NCBI GenBank assembly: GCA_021432605.1 | Contig: MU271147.1 | Span: 2,170,001 to 2,234,000 of the forward strand | Direction of reading: 5' to 3' | Length of the DNA: 64,000 bases | From: Coniochaeta sp. PMI_546 | Taxonomy: Eukaryota; Ascomycota; Sordariomycetes; Coniochaetales; Coniochaetaceae | In this document: positions 45,819 through 58,655 of the stretch, piece after piece | Layout of the letters: every line of letters starts with the position of its first letter | Position numbering within the stretch: position 1 is the stretch's first letter | Position numbers and translations under genes: made by a program | The notes under the pieces: model-generated | What the model was told of the DNA's origin: nothing | What the model saw: the letters and a program-made list of their open reading frames with translations, nothing else | Database searches by the model: none

Positions 45819-48458
45819 TTAATCCTCGGTCAAGTCACCATACTCCCACATGCCCAGCCTCTCCTCCTTGGCCTGCGTCTCCGCCTCCCTCAGGCTCTTC
45901 AGCACGCCCTCGAAAGCCCTCGTCCGCTCCCACGGCCTCAGCTTCCGGGGCACCATCCCGTGTCCGTTCCGGATGACCTCCCGGTTGACGCTCTGCGTCA
46001 CCTTATCCGCCCCCTCGGCCTTGGGGTCGAAGATGGTGATCCAGTTCAGGTTCTCCTTGCCGTCGACGAAATCAAAGCTGCCCACCAGCTGCTTGCCGTC
46101 CGTGACGTCGTAGATGAAGCCGATCGCCTCGGCGAGGTAGTCCGGCGCCGTGGGGAGCTGGACGAACGCCAGCGCCGCATCGACGGCCTGGGCCTTCAGC
46201 CGCTGCACCGAGAACTTCTCGTCGAGCGGACGCAGCTTGCTCCACGGCTGCTTCTCGCTGTTGCCGTAGTCAATGTAGACCACCTCCGCGACCTTGGCAG
46301 CCCGGTCGTTGGACCGGATGCGTGCGCGGTACCACTGCCCGTCCTCGCTGAACCTGGCCGACACGTACTCGCCCGCCTTGACGCTGTCCTTGACCGAGAC
46401 GTTGTTCTTGCTGTCGGCGTGCCACTTGCGGAACTCCGTCATCAGCGTCTCCAGCGCGGCGGTGCCCTTGCCAATCTCCTGGATCTTGAGCCGCCCGGTC
46501 ACGGGGTCGATGTTGGTGATGACGATGTCGCGGTAGTCCTCGGGCCGCTTGTCCAGGCTCAGATTGCCGAGATCGGCGGTGGTCTCCGCCACGCCGTGTC
46601 CGTTCTGGTCCTCGGCGACCTCGTCCTGCGACGGGTCCCAGTCGGCCCACATGCCCTTCCGCCCTTCCTTGGCCTTCTTCTGCGCAGCGAGCAGCTCAGC
46701 TGCATTGCCGGTCTTCTCGGCAGAGTACTCGTGCACCTCCGCGAAGCCCTCCTCGACAAGGATCTTGGAGAAGTTCTCCCGGTTCACGTACAGGTCGCCA
46801 ATGAACCCACCGACCTTGTCGATATCGTGCACGTCAATCTCGCAGTCGCGCTGGTTGCACCGCTTGTTGGCGAGGTCCATGCCCTCCTGGCTGAACGGCT
46901 GGCCCTGTCGGGGTGCCTTGATACCGGCCAGCACGAGGGTAAGCTTGACTCCCTCGCGGGGAACCAAGATCGTAAACCGCGATCCAGACTTGACGTAGTC
47001 CACAATGCCCGGGATCTTGCGTTGTCTCGCAAGCGTAGACAGCTGGATCTTTGCCTTTTGCGCATTCTCGCTGGCATCGACATACTGCCGTATCTTGGGC
47101 GCCTTGCCGGACCAGAAGCCCTTCTTCTCCTCCTTGGCGGTCTCTTGCGCGGCCAGCAGTTCGTCGTAGTTCGGCGCCCGGTCGGTATCGTCCTTGCGGT
47201 GCCGCACGACAGAGGCGTAGCCTTCTTGCACGAGCATCAGCCCCACGTTCTTGCCGGCTAGTGTGACGGTGGCCACGTCGCGGGCCTCAAAGTTGTCTTG
47301 CGCAGGCTTGCTGCCGTCGATGGTAACCTTGACGTGCTTGCCGATGAGCTTTTTGCGGAGGAACTCCTTGGCTTCGTCGCGGAAGGGGGCTTCGGTGCTC
47401 TCGTTTGTGCGCGGTCCGCGGATGGAGCTGAAGTTGATGCGCTTCTCGGCGCCGGCCTTGTTCTTGACTATGATTGTGTCGGCGCTGATGATCTTGGTGA
47501 CTGTCATTTCAACGTCTTTGCTGTCTGTTGCCTTTGCAACGTGGTGCTTGTGGAGGCGGAGCTTTGCAGCTTGTGCCTTCTTCTCAGCTGCGCGCAGGGC
47601 AGCCATGTCGTTGCCGAGGAGCGTGGAATGGAAGTCGTTGCAGCGGGCTAGGCCGTCTTGAAGGAGGAACTCGGCGATGTTGCCTCGCGGGTGGAGGATT
47701 GTGGCGATGAGCTGGCCTTGAGGGCTGGCGCCGACGATCTTGACTTTGACCAGGCGCTGGAGCAGTCTCGACTCAACGTAGGCGCGGGCTTCGTTACCGT
47801 ACTCTTCTGCCGGCTGTGTCTGGCCGTTGGTCGTCCTCTCGGTCGAAGGAGTCCGGATGCCAGCGACAAGAGTCATGGTCTGAAGGTGCTTTTTCTCGGA
47901 AAGTAGTACGCGCACGAGCAGCCTGTCGCCGCTGAATACGCGCTCTACGATGGCGTCCAGGGTCTTGCCCTTCCATTCGTTGAGGAAGTTGGGGCCGCCG
48001 AGATCGTTTTGGACTTCGATCACTCCGCCTGTACCGGCATGAAGACCCTTGCCCTCTTTCTTGGCCTCGGCCTCGAAATCACGAAGCTTCTGAATCTTGT
48101 CGAGAATCTCTTCTGACTCTTCCTTCTTGCCGGCATCATCCCTCACCTTCAGCCAGCCAGCCTTAACAGCTGCGTCGGGGAGTTCGGTGCCATCTTGAAG
48201 CTGTGCAGAGCCGTATTCTCTTCCGGATCCAGGCACAGTGTATGCGATAGAGCACTTTATGGGCTTGCCGACTGTCAAGTTTCGCAGGAACTCGCGGGAT
48301 TGGAAGGCAAATGGGTCGTCCCCCTCCTTGTTGAGGCGGGGTGCCGAAACGTATGCCAGCGAGAATGTCTTCTCAAGATTCGGGTTATTGGTGCTCGTAA
48401 GCACCAGTGTGTCGCCGCTCAACACTGACTTGACGGTTGCAATGAAGTTCTTCGCCAT
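45819..48458 (-). CDS. SND1: Tudor staphylococcal nuclease (SND1/Tudor-SN)
   Basis: Single exon, 879 residues, the normal size for Tudor-SN. It starts MAKNFIATVKSVLSGDTLVL. Four tandem SNase-like domains cover about 1-130, 150-300, 310-460 and 480-620; each begins with a beta strand plus GD motif (VLSGDTL, VFSGDRLLV, IISADTIIV, VKSGSRFTI). A Tudor domain near 680-760 has GEYVSARFSEDGQWYRARI and VVYIDYGNSEKQPW, the aromatic cage region. The C-terminal split SN fold ends ERLGMWEYGDLTED. Catalytic residues of bacterial nuclease are generally not kept in domains 1-4 of this family. Tudor-SN proteins bind RNA and methylarginine proteins and act in splicing, stress granules and RNA decay. Baker's yeast lacks it. 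Confidence 0.96.
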   Translation of the reverse strand: MAKNFIATVKSVLSGDTLVLTSTNNPNLEKTFSLAYVSAPRLNKEGDDPFAFQSREFLRNLTVGKPIKCSIAYTVPGSGREYGSAQLQDGTELPDAAVKAGWLKVRDDAGKKEESEEILDKIQKLRDFEAEAKKEGKGLHAGTGGVIEVQNDLGGPNFLNEWKGKTLDAIVERVFSGDRLLVRVLLSEKKHLQTMTLVAGIRTPSTERTTNGQTQPAEEYGNEARAYVESRLLQRLVKVKIVGASPQGQLIATILHPRGNIAEFLLQDGLARCNDFHSTLLGNDMAALRAAEKKAQAAKLRLHKHHVAKATDSKDVEMTVTKIISADTIIVKNKAGAEKRINFSSIRGPRTNESTEAPFRDEAKEFLRKKLIGKHVKVTIDGSKPAQDNFEARDVATVTLAGKNVGLMLVQEGYASVVRHRKDDTDRAPNYDELLAAQETAKEEKKGFWSGKAPKIRQYVDASENAQKAKIQLSTLARQRKIPGIVDYVKSGSRFTILVPREGVKLTLVLAGIKAPRQGQPFSQEGMDLANKRCNQRDCEIDVHDIDKVGGFIGDLYVNRENFSKILVEEGFAEVHEYSAEKTGNAAELLAAQKKAKEGRKGMWADWDPSQDEVAEDQNGHGVAETTADLGNLSLDKRPEDYRDIVITNIDPVTGRLKIQEIGKGTAALETLMTEFRKWHADSKNNVSVKDSVKAGEYVSARFSEDGQWYRARIRSNDRAAKVAEVVYIDYGNSEKQPWSKLRPLDEKFSVQRLKAQAVDAALAFVQLPTAPDYLAEAIGFIYDVTDGKQLVGSFDFVDGKENLNWITIFDPKAEGADKVTQSVNREVIRNGHGMVPRKLRPWERTRAFEGVLKSLREAETQAKEERLGMWEYGDLTED

Positions 48459-49858
48459 GTTTGAGGTAGGGTTCGGGATGGTCGAGGTAGGTCCTCGTAG
48501 AGCAAAAGATGGCGAGCTATGGGGTCTATCAGGTCTATCGTGTTAGCTGACGTCACACGTGAATCCGCAGCATAGCAACAGGACGTAGAAGGGTGTAGTA
48601 GGGGTTATAGAGATCCATCGCAATGGTTCTCAGCAAGCTAGGAGTAAGCTGCCACGCTGCCACGGCTCAATGGGCGGTGACGAAGTGGTGGTTGTGCCCG
48701 AGGCTGACTAGTTGATGAAGTCGTCGAAGAGGTGCCAATATGTACCAATTCCTTTCCAGAGACATTCGTCATAGCAGGAAAAAAGTCATATTGAGCTCGG
48801 AAATCACAACCCAAGTAGCTGAGTTCCAGGAACCATGGTAGGTGGTCCTGAAGCTCAACGTGGCCTTCAGAGCCACGCAACAGCCGAAAGTAGGAAAAGG
48901 GACATGAGCCATGGAAGGAAGTTCAACATACCTTGAGAAGAGCAAGAATAATAGGACGATCAAAGGAACTTGAGAACTTCGGACGGAAAACTTAAGAAAA
49001 TCAATGAGTTGGAACCAAGACAGCTTGTAGAAAGGTAGACGTCAACCTGTCCTCGTGGATATTTCTGGCCAGTATTCGGGACCCCAGAATGTGGGGAGAG
49101 CTCCTATTGAGGGGACCAACAGGGTGCGCCGGGCTTCCAGAAGCGCACTAACACAGCATGGAGCAAGTCTCGCGCCAACTATGGAACTTAGTCAGAAGGG
49201 TTACCTTGCAAAGTCACCTGTTGCATTTCTCACGGTAAAGAGACAGAAAGGAGTACTTAGTATCGACTAGTTAAGGTAGGATTCATAGTTTGTGTCAATT
49301 GGGTCCGCAGAGTGTCCTTCCGAAGTGAAGAAGCACTATTGAGGATCTGGACTCATGTATGTTTTATGTACATGTACTCAGGGTCAGAAACCCGATTTCC
49401 ATGATTGGCGGGGTAGCGAAGGATATAAGGACCCCTCAGTCCAGACAACTTCAGACCAGAACGTGGCCAGATTAGGGCACATTGAAAGGATATTCGTTTA
49501 CCGTACTTGACTGAATGGACTAGATCTTGCGCGTTGGCGTCAGTCCTATGCTCAACTTGTTAGAGACAAAACCTGGAACAGGCGTAGATAGGTCCGAAGT
49601 CAGTATTGAGCCCGTCCGTCAACACAGCGAAGGATGTAAGCAACGACTGGTATTTTGCTATCTGATAGTGACGCTTGAACTTGGTAAAGTGTCTCCTCAA
49701 AATCATAGAAATCTCATGATCGAGTCTGCAGACAAGTTACAATCTACTCGACGGATTTTACGGGCACGCCGCACACTTGCAAGATCGTATGTGCCGCCTA
49801 TATTCAAACTGCAAGTGCGAGATTCCGTGTTTCAAGCATCACGACAACAGCCAGATGC
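48459..49858. other. Intergenic, 1.4 kb
   Basis: Promoter side of SND1 and 3' flank of SOD1. Short ORFs have no recognisable features; the ORF running into SOD1 on the opposite strand is a shadow. Confidence 0.5.
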
Positions 49859-50806
49859 CTACTGGGCGATGCCGATGACGCCGCAAGCAGGACGGGGGCC
49901 AGCGTTGCCAGTCTTGAGAGACTCCTCGTTTCCTCCCTTGCCGAGGTCATCGGTGCCGGCGTGGACGACGACGGTGCGCTAAAGATAAAGTCAGTCTGAG
50001 CTCCGTCCGTAAGAGTGACAATATATATGAGTATATAGGGTAATGAGACGTACGCCAATGACGCTCTCGGGCCCGATGAGCTTGACGAGCTTGTCCTGGA
50101 CGGATCCCTTGGCGTTGCCCTGGGCATCGGTCTCGAGGTTGCCTAGATCGCCGACATGGCGGACCTCAGCGGTCCGGTCGCCGTGCGTTGCGCCATGGGG
50201 GTTGACTTGAGCATCCACCGTCAGTTTTCCGAGGCGTATGAGCAAAGTTGGGAGGGGATCTCACAGTGAGGACCAGCCGAAGTGCAACCGTTGGTGTTGT
50301 CACCGAAGGTGTGGATGTGCATGCCACGCTTGGCGTTGGGGTCATGGCCGGTGATGTCCCAGCTGATGGTGGTAGGAGACGACTCGGAGTCCTGCTCAAA
50401 GACGACGGTTCCCTTGATGTTGGAGTCACCACGGACGACGGCAACTGTGTGTGTGAGACGGGTTAGTGACTTCCTTGATACGTTTACGGATGCAACTGAG
50501 AGAAAGGTAGTGCGACCGGCTCGTCCCGGATTCCCTAGCCCACCAATTCATGCAAGATGTACACCCAATGGCTTGCCTGCCGGTACTGACACTGGTACGG
50601 GCACCCTGTTGGCTGCGTATATAGGTCGACAGGCATATGAGGCCATCAAGGTGATCCTAAGGCGTCACAAATGTGCTCAATGCGGCGCCCGTGGGCTGAC
50701 CTCGGCTCCATATCCGCAGCCCAGGACGAATGTACACACAGCTCCTCGGAGTAGCGGGGTAATCAGGGTCTTGCGGAAAGGCTTCCTACATACCTGCTTT
50801 AACCAT
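49859..50806 (-). CDS. SOD1: Cu/Zn superoxide dismutase
   Basis: Four exons, 50806-50794, 50444-50265, 50205-50054 and 49978-49859, give 154 residues, exactly the usual length. The first coding exon is 13 nt (MVKA, then V completed in exon 2), after which comes a long 349-bp first intron. Metal ligands are all present: MHIHTFGDN (two Cu His), [13 protein letters not shown] (bridging and Zn His), VRHVGDLGN (Zn His and Asp) and [11 protein letters not shown] (Cu His). The disulfide pair is in NGCTSAG and [11 protein letters not shown], with the active-site Arg just before the latter Cys. It disproportionates superoxide in cytosol and intermembrane space. None of the exons alone gives a long open frame. 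Very secure. Confidence 0.96.
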
Positions 50807-52660
50807 TTTGACGGATTGTGTGATGAGATCGCTGGGATGGATGTTTGGCAAAGCTTATAGTTTCACAGAGCAAGTTCGAGAGAATTGAAGAAAGCGGATT
50901 AGCTGAAGCGAGCAGAGAAGAGGTCCGAAGTAGAAGAGGGGAGAGCAACGTTCAAGTGGGGGACAGCAGTGACCACAAATGAAGCTCCATCTTTTGCGTG
51001 CCCCGCAGCCAATGCCGTCATATTCGTGGGCTGACAAACGCCCCGAGTTGCAGAAGCTGTCGGCAAAGAAAAGAGTGAATCTGTACTCCGATATCGACGC
51101 TGGTCTTAACTCCGACTCGGGTCCGGCTCGAAGAAGCGAAGCTCTGGTGAGCATCGGCTTCAGATCGTTAAAACATCGCTTCTGTAAGGAGATGGCAGTT
51201 AGGATGGGTGTTTCTTTGAAATCCCTTCCTGACGTCTGTTTCACTCTGAGCGCCGTCATATCTCTCCTCCGGATTTTGCTGACAAGCGCCCTTCGGAACG
51301 TGTATTTGCAAAGTATTAGCGCATGTGATCTGATGGTTTAAGCTACAGTGTGTCTTTACTCAGTCTGCTGGTTTGTTCGCTGTGAAGCTCGTACTATAGC
51401 CACTTGGTAGCAATTTCGGCATGACACGCCGATATAGAGTGTTCTACAAAATCTTGCTAATCAGTTACCGACTTTTTTTGCTCCTTTTCTTTTTGTCGAA
51501 GTTCTACAACAGGTATGGTAGGTAGTTATGTATGTGAATGTGATAGCTTTCCGTTTTGCGGATATCACGACCACGAATCCCAAACAATCTGGAAGCACTC
51601 ACTCTTGAGCTAGTGTATATGTGTAACGTACTGCCGACATATACCTTACCTGAGCCACAGTACACAGTAGACCACCATCACGTCCCGCCACGCCACCGGG
51701 TGTGGAAGCACCGCCGCAACAAGCGGTAGATACCAGTCTGCAGATTCAAACAAGCCTCAGCCTGCCAGCCTTGGGCCAAGACATTACCGGACTGCTGTTG
51801 CAGTGTGGCTTGTCGAGTGCTCCGTCATATCATTATCCGCTCAGCCCACGGGTCTTGTCCATCAGGTTATCGAGCAGGTCATCAAGCAGGTTCTCGTTTC
51901 TCCACACGTACATGTAGAAATGGTTGTTGGATCAGGTCGGTGCCTGTCATTTGGTTTTTATCGTGCAATATCTTGGTCACAGCCTTGCGTCCTTGTATTC
52001 CATCGTCCTACATCAAATGTGCCCGACGTCCAGCACAAAGCAGCACTGATTAGGCTGCTCTTCCTTTTTCCGTGGATATGGTTCTCATCAATCATGTGAA
52101 ATGAGAGAGTACCTTGCGCCCCTTCGCGAGATAGACTTTATATTCAACAACCTGAAAGTCTTACCTACCTCGACACGAGTACGTCAGAACGTTGAAATCC
52201 ACTCAGTCACGGCCCACCGTCCTAAATACGAGACCGCATTGATTTATGTCTCGGAGGCCACCTGCGCGCGTATGTCAGTCGCGCCTCGAGTCCAGCTCGC
52301 CGATGGAAGTCATCTGGAAGTTGGAACTCCCATGATCTGTCGTCGCACTTTGGTGCTTCTGCTCAATGTCAATGTGACTTCGGTTCAATAGTACCTTTAA
52401 TTCATCTTCTTGGCGGCTTTGAGCATTGACCACCGCTACCCGTTCCCCAAGCGAAACGCGGCAGCCCGACCACAGCCCTCCCCACCTGGGCTGCCCGCCG
52501 TGACCGAGCTGGTTAGACTAAACGTTTCATCCATCATTCACCAGCTCGCGACGCCAACTCCAACGGCGTCGACGCCGATATAACTCTTGACGCGCTTCAA
52601 ACACGACTGACGACTTGACACGATTTTTCTTTTGGGATTCGGGATCGTTCTGTCGCCGAT
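50807..52660. promoter_or_regulatory. Divergent promoter region SOD1 / Rho1 GEF
   Basis: About 1.85 kb between divergent genes, including a likely long 5' UTR of the GEF gene. A 120-codon ORF at 50979-51341 (+) has no features I recognise. No other gene seen. Confidence 0.45.
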
Positions 52661-55600
52661 ATGTCGTTTCGAGGCGATGACTCGCGCCGCTATGGCCATG
52701 TCCCTCCGGCCCAATACCCAGTGCCAAACCAAGCACCAATATCACCAGACCAGCAAAACTACCCGCCACGAAGGCCGAGCTTTAGCAACGGCGACGAGAG
52801 CTCCTTCTTCGACCCGTCCTCTGCCAGGCCGCAAGACTCATATCCCGCCGGCGCTGGAAGGGGTAATGACGAACTGTTCATCGGCGCCAATGCGCAACAG
52901 AACAGGCAGAGCTACGCTCCGACCACCAACTCTGCCATAGCCGGCTACCAGCACCAGTACACCCAGCTTGTGGCCACGGCCCACCCAGCCTATAATCCGC
53001 AGCACTTTGTGAGATCTCAGTCGACGTCCCTGCCATATCATCCGCACCCAGCGGCGAGATATGCGTCGCCAGCAAGCCCGACATATGCACCTGCACCGCC
53101 CGCACCTCCGACACCTACAGCTCCGAACGCCTACGCCCCTCTTCAGACATACAACCCAGCGGCATATGCGAGCACGGCATCCCCAACGCTGCCGCAGAGG
53201 AATGCGACGGTCACGGGGTACAACAACTACGGCTATGGCAGCTACAGTTCCCCTGCCGTACCCCAAACATCGACATTCCAGCAGACTCCGACCCCCTCGA
53301 CCTATGGTTCGCCACAGCTGGCACAGGGGCAGACACCGCCATCACAACCAAGCTATAGTCCTATACCACCGAGTCCGGGTTATGCACCGCAAACTGCTTC
53401 TTCGAGCGCCTCTTCCTACCACGAGACACAGTACTCCGCCTCCCCGGGCTACTCAGGACAGCAGTACTTCCCCGCGTATTCAACCAACGGCCCAAGTCCG
53501 GATAGCAGCTCGGCTTATGCGACTCCTACGGGACACTCATACCCGACGTCGACGACCCAGGCGTCTCACTCGGGTTACACGCAAATCCCAGTCGGTCCAA
53601 ACTACTCTGCCTCAGATCCGAATTCGTTCATGAGCAGAGCTTCTCGATCGAACTCACAGGAACCTTTACCCTCCCCACCTGCACATTATCAGCCGACGAC
53701 TGGGCTCGCAAGGCACCCCACGAACGCTCCGCTCCCTAGTCGTCCAATGGACAATGTTCCTGAAGAGCGCTGGGACGCCAACGGCCAACAGCTGGAAGAT
53801 GAGGATGCGCAGGAGCATGTGACGCAGGACAGTCTTATAAATGACATCGTCTCTGATCTAGGCGTGTCGACCCATTCTCAACGACCTCGCGCAACAAACG
53901 GGAACGTGTTTGGTGACGATGCCGACGCGCTGCGGAGGTTTGACTCGACGTCGTCAACAGTTGCTGGAAGAGAAGAGGACGGGAAAGTAAGCAGGTATAA
54001 CTCAACTGCCACGACCGCGGCATCAAACCAGAATTACCATGGAAGTCCATACGAGTGGGACGATGACGAGAGCGATCCCGAAGCCGTCGCTGGCTTGATG
54101 GCTATGCAAGCCGATGCGATGGATGACCGGCGCTTCAGCAGCATACCGACATTCGGCTATGTCGACCAGCCTCCCACCACTACGTCGCTTCCGACTCCGT
54201 CGGAAGAGCAGAGTACGGACAGCGGCGAGTTCATGATGGACTTGGGCTTAGCTGGTGGAGGTTATGCAGGGAACTTGGCATACGGCAACGATGCGCTCCC
54301 TTCTCCACCTGTGCCCGGCTCAAGTCAAGATGCATCCCGACCGTTACCGTACCCGCAGGACTCTGGCGGCGGGTTCCCGCAGTACTCGGAAGCCTCCATG
54401 GACTATGGTGGCACTGGTGGTCTGCAGATGCCGCAGACGCATCGTTTGAGCTTTGACGAAGGGGATGAGCAGGTCTCGATCCACTCTCGTCAGAGCGGTA
54501 GCGAATCGCCACTGAAGGAGGACTACCCGGACATGTTCTACCACCCTGGACTGTCGAACAGACCATTACCCGCGATTCCTCCCCCAGCCTCAGATACCAG
54601 CTCTTTGCTATCTGTGCAGCCGAGTCGAGCCCCGTACCAGCACGGCTATTCATTGAGCGTCGACTCGAGAGTCAGTTCGCGTCAGGATGCACCGGAGGCC
54701 TACCCTGGTCAAAATGCGAACCAACAGCATGTTGAGCGGTCAATTTCCCTGTCCAGCCATAGCCACACTCCACAGGTAGTAGCACCCTCGCGATCGATAA
54801 CAGATGCCGCGGAGGCCCGTAGGAAACAGGCGAGACAGATGAACCAGCAGCAACAATTTGCGGCGCAGAACGGTTTGCCATACGATGGATATGATTCCGG
54901 CACCCCGTCGTCTCTTGCGGCTTACGACGCCATCACCCTTCCGAGCGGTCGGAAAAAGAAGTTTATCCCGTCGAAGCTGAGTAGCACAGACATGAAACGA
55001 TGTACCGAGCCGTGGGCACTCAGCGGGATCGCTTCTTGGGTGCGAGAGATGGCCGAGGGTGACCCAGAAACCAAGAGGAAGACGATCGAGGAGGGCCTAG
55101 TGAGGCTTTTCTGCTTCAAAGTTCCGACCATGAACGTAGCAGACGCCGAAGTCCTCAGCGCCAGGGTTGTTGATGCTATGTTTGAGGCGAATATTCTCAT
55201 CCCCGAGGAGGAGTGGGTGAAGTTTGGCCAGGGCTCGATGTCCGGTGTGCTATGGCAGCTCACCGGATCCGGATGCTACGCTCCGAAACTGCACGAGCAC
55301 GAAGAGCACGCACCCAGGCTACACGACAACGGCACTCCTGTCCGGTGTTACTCGTACCACTGTGGTAGGACGCTGAAGAAGGCTAATCTGGATAATATGA
55401 TGTCCGAAGAAGACATCAAGGTCGTTGACTGGTCCACATTCTACGGCATCTCGGCAGAGGAGCGGGAGAGCAAGTCGAAGAAGGAGATCGAGAAGCAAAA
55501 TATCCTTCATGAGATCGTGACAGGCGAAGAGGAGTACATGAACCAGCTCGACGTCGTCCGGCTTCTCTACAGAGATCAGCTCCGCAACTGGCAACCGCCA

Positions 55601-58010
55601 ATCATCGCGGCGAACAGGCTCGAAAGCTTCATCGCCAAGGTGTTCACTAAGGTCGAGGAGCTTCAGCGCGTCAACAAGGAGCATCTACTCGCGCAGCTGA
55701 AGTACAGGCAGAAGGAGCAGGGGCCGTACATTGTAGGCTTCAGCGATCTGTTCCGTGAATGGATTCGCAAGGCGCGGACCGTGTACATCGAGTACTGCTC
55801 GAACTTCCCCTACGCCAGCTACCTGATCAGGAAGGAATCTGAGAGGAACCTCCTCTTCCGCCAGTTTTTGGATGTCGTGCGGGAGCACAAGCGGTCGAAG
55901 CGTCTAGAGTGGACGACTTTCCTGAAAGCTCCAATCACCCGTTTACAGCGCTATAGTCTGCTACTCGCAACTGTGCATAAGAATATGGTGGGCGAGAGCG
56001 AAGAGAAGGCCAACCTTGCGAGGGCGCTAGACGAGATCAAGGCTGTTACGCACGAGATCGATCACAAGGTCAACGAGACGCAGCAGAAGATTAAGCTCCT
56101 TGAGCTGCAGTCGATGCTTGTCCTCCGTCCCGGCTTCCAGTCCGTGCTGAATCTGGAGCACCTCGGGAGGAAACTCATCTTCTCCGGCGAGCTCCAGCGC
56201 CAGGGCTCCAAGGGTGTCCGGTGGCTTGACACACATGCCATGCTCTTTGACCACTACTTCATCTTGGCCAAGCCGGTCAAAAACGATGGACGTGGCGGGA
56301 CGAAATATGACGTGTCCAAAGAGGTAAATACAGTTCAAAGTCATGCGTCCATTTTGATGATGATGCTAACTACCCCAGCCTATCCCCATGCCTCTGCTCT
56401 TCCTAGAAAGCATGAACGACGACCCAGTCTCCAAACAAAAGGGCATCACTGCACCATTGACCCGTACGACAGCAGCCACCGGGTCAACGACGCAGCTGAA
56501 CAAGGTCGCTACTAATGGGAGCGGTCGGCCAGGGCTTGAGCATACTCCCACGGGCTCATCCATGAGCTCCATGAACACGACACTCACCAGCGATCCCGAC
56601 AGCAAGATCATCTACCCCTTCAGGATCAAGCATCTGGGTCACGAGGTCTACACCCTCTACGCCTCTACCCCGAAAGACAGAGAAGACTGGTGCAGGAACA
56701 TCATCGAGGCCAAGACTGCCCACGCAAACGCGCTGCACGACCAAAACGCAGAACCGTTCCGCCTCCGCGTCCTCTCCGACGGCGCGTTCGCCTACGACTC
56801 GGTGACAGCCCAGGGCCGGCAGCTCGGCGTGTCTATCAGTGGCACGCCGCTCCACCGCGCCATCCGCGAAATGGAGCTCATCTACGGGCCGGGCCGAGGC
56901 CCGCCACCCGTCTGCCGCGCGCAGGTCAACTGCGCTACCGCCTTCAACGCGTACGGCAAGAGCCTCATCGCCATCGGCACGGACTACGGCCTGTACATAT
57001 CCGAAGCGTCCAACCCGCGCGGCTGGACGAGGTCCGTCCAGATCAACAAGGTCACGCAGATCGCCGTGCTGGAGGAGTTCTCCGTCTGCCTCATCATAGC
57101 GGACAAGTCGCTCATCGCCTACCCGCTCGACGTCGTGGCGCCGGTGTCCAACTTCCCGGCCCCGTCACACGACAACCCCCGCCGCGCACCGCAGCGCCTC
57201 GCCAAAGACGTGGCGTTCTTTGCCACGGCCAGGATGAAGGACAGGATGCTGCTGTTCTACAAGCGGAAGGAGGGCATGCATAACACGTTCAAGGTCCTGG
57301 AGCCAGTGTTCCAGAAGGCGACGGAGCGGAAGACGCGCTTGTTCGGGGGCCGGCGCAGCGGGGCGGGGGGGACGGAGTCATTCCGGGACTACGACGAGTT
57401 CTACCTGCCGACCGAGTGCTACTCGCTCAACCTCTTCCAGACGTACATAGCCGTGGCGTCGGCCAAGGGCTTCGAGCTGCTGACGCTCGACAAGAAGATC
57501 CCGCAGTCGATACCGCGCGACCTCAACGTGGCGGCCATCGCCAACATCGCGTCGCGGATCCGCGACCAGCGGCCGCTGGGCATGTTCAAGCTCAACGACC
57601 AGGAGTTCCTGCTGACGTACGAGGACTGCGCGGTGTACGTGGACAAGCACGGGGAGATATCGCGGACGCTGATCATGGAGTACTCGGGCAAGCAGAAGAA
57701 GGCTAAAGGGGCGACGATGTTCGGGCAGTACCTGCTGCTGTTCAACGAGGACTATGTGGAGGTGAGGAACGCGGAGAACGGGAGGCTGAGGCAGATCATT
57801 GCGGGCCGCGACGTGCGATGCCTCGACTACGGGTTCAGGGGACCTACGGGGGGCGGTAGCGGGGTCGGGGTCCCGGCGCAGCCTACCGCGGGGGACTCGA
57901 AGGGGACGGTCAAGATCTGTATGAGCCACCCCGAGGTTGCGGGGGGGCAGATTGTGCTGGAGATGTTGCTTAATGATGGGCATCGTGAGGAGTTGGGGAA
58001 GATCGGTTGA
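52661..58010 (+). CDS. ROM2: Rho1 guanine nucleotide exchange factor (Rom2/Rgf-type: DEP-DH-PH-CNH)
   Basis: Two exons, 52661-56323 and 56379-58010, with a 55-bp phase-0 intron (GTAAAT, branch GCTAAC, CCCCAG), give 1764 residues. The first 760 residues are low complexity: Pro/Ser/Tyr/Gln-rich, then Asp/Glu-rich. Next are a DEP domain (about 781-870; WVREMAEGDPETKRK to SGVLWQLTGSGCY), the DH domain (about 945-1130; ILHEIVTGEEEYMNQL and APITRLQRYSLLLATV), a PH domain (about 1150-1345, interrupted by the intron; IIYPFRIKHLGHEVYTLYA) and a CNH domain (about 1395-1720; INCATAF-type entry CATAFNAYGKSLIAIGTDYG). It activates Rho1 downstream of wall sensors for glucan synthesis and the cell-integrity MAPK path. 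Symbol is by family analogy. Confidence 0.95.
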
Positions 58011-58655
58011 GACTTTGAGGCGGGGGGGAAGAGTGATGTGGTGTGTTGCTTGTTGGAGTTGGGTTGGATGAGTGACAAGGGGCAGGAGAGGAGTAGGGAA
58101 GAAGCGTCTTGGGTTGGATTTCTTTCTGTTTTTTCTTCTTCTTCTTCTCTTCTGCAGATACCAGAGTCGTATAACGTGTATCGTATTCGGCTTCGTTCTT
58201 TGGGGATGACGGATATAGCATGGTTTTTGGACAGGACAGGATGAGGCCAGGATTTCCAAGGATTCACGATGGGGGTATTCGACAGCGCCATGGACAGTTT
58301 CCTGTGTCTAATTGTCTGGTGGCATGGCGTTCAGGATGGCTTTTCTCCTCCGGATGCACGACTGGATGTCTTTGAGGACCTAGGTCTGGTGTAATATGGT
58401 ATACTTTTACTTTGCAATACCAACTTGCTTGTGCATGATTCGATGATTAAGGCTGCCGATACCACGTGCAGGGTCTTTCAAGTGTTGCACTACATCTCAG
58501 TTCGACATACACAAGAAGCACAACAACAGCCTACTACTGTGTCACCACCACCGGTGCAGACGATCTAGAGCACGATATTCGGCTTCAGCCATCCCCGCTT
58601 CAAACCCGAACACGAATCCGTGTTCTGATCTTGCTGCTACCGTATCAACTTCGCT

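Noticed and set aside
45786-47261. 491-codon plus-strand ORF
   Set aside because: Antisense to the single-exon Tudor-SN gene; composition (Leu/Arg/Val/His-rich) is typical of a shadow frame.
49527-49982. 151-codon plus-strand ORF
   Set aside because: Its 3' part is antisense to the last SOD1 exon; the 5' part has no features.
50979-51341. 120-codon plus-strand ORF between SOD1 and the Rho GEF
   Set aside because: No motif and probably in the SOD1 promoter region; length is within chance for this base composition.
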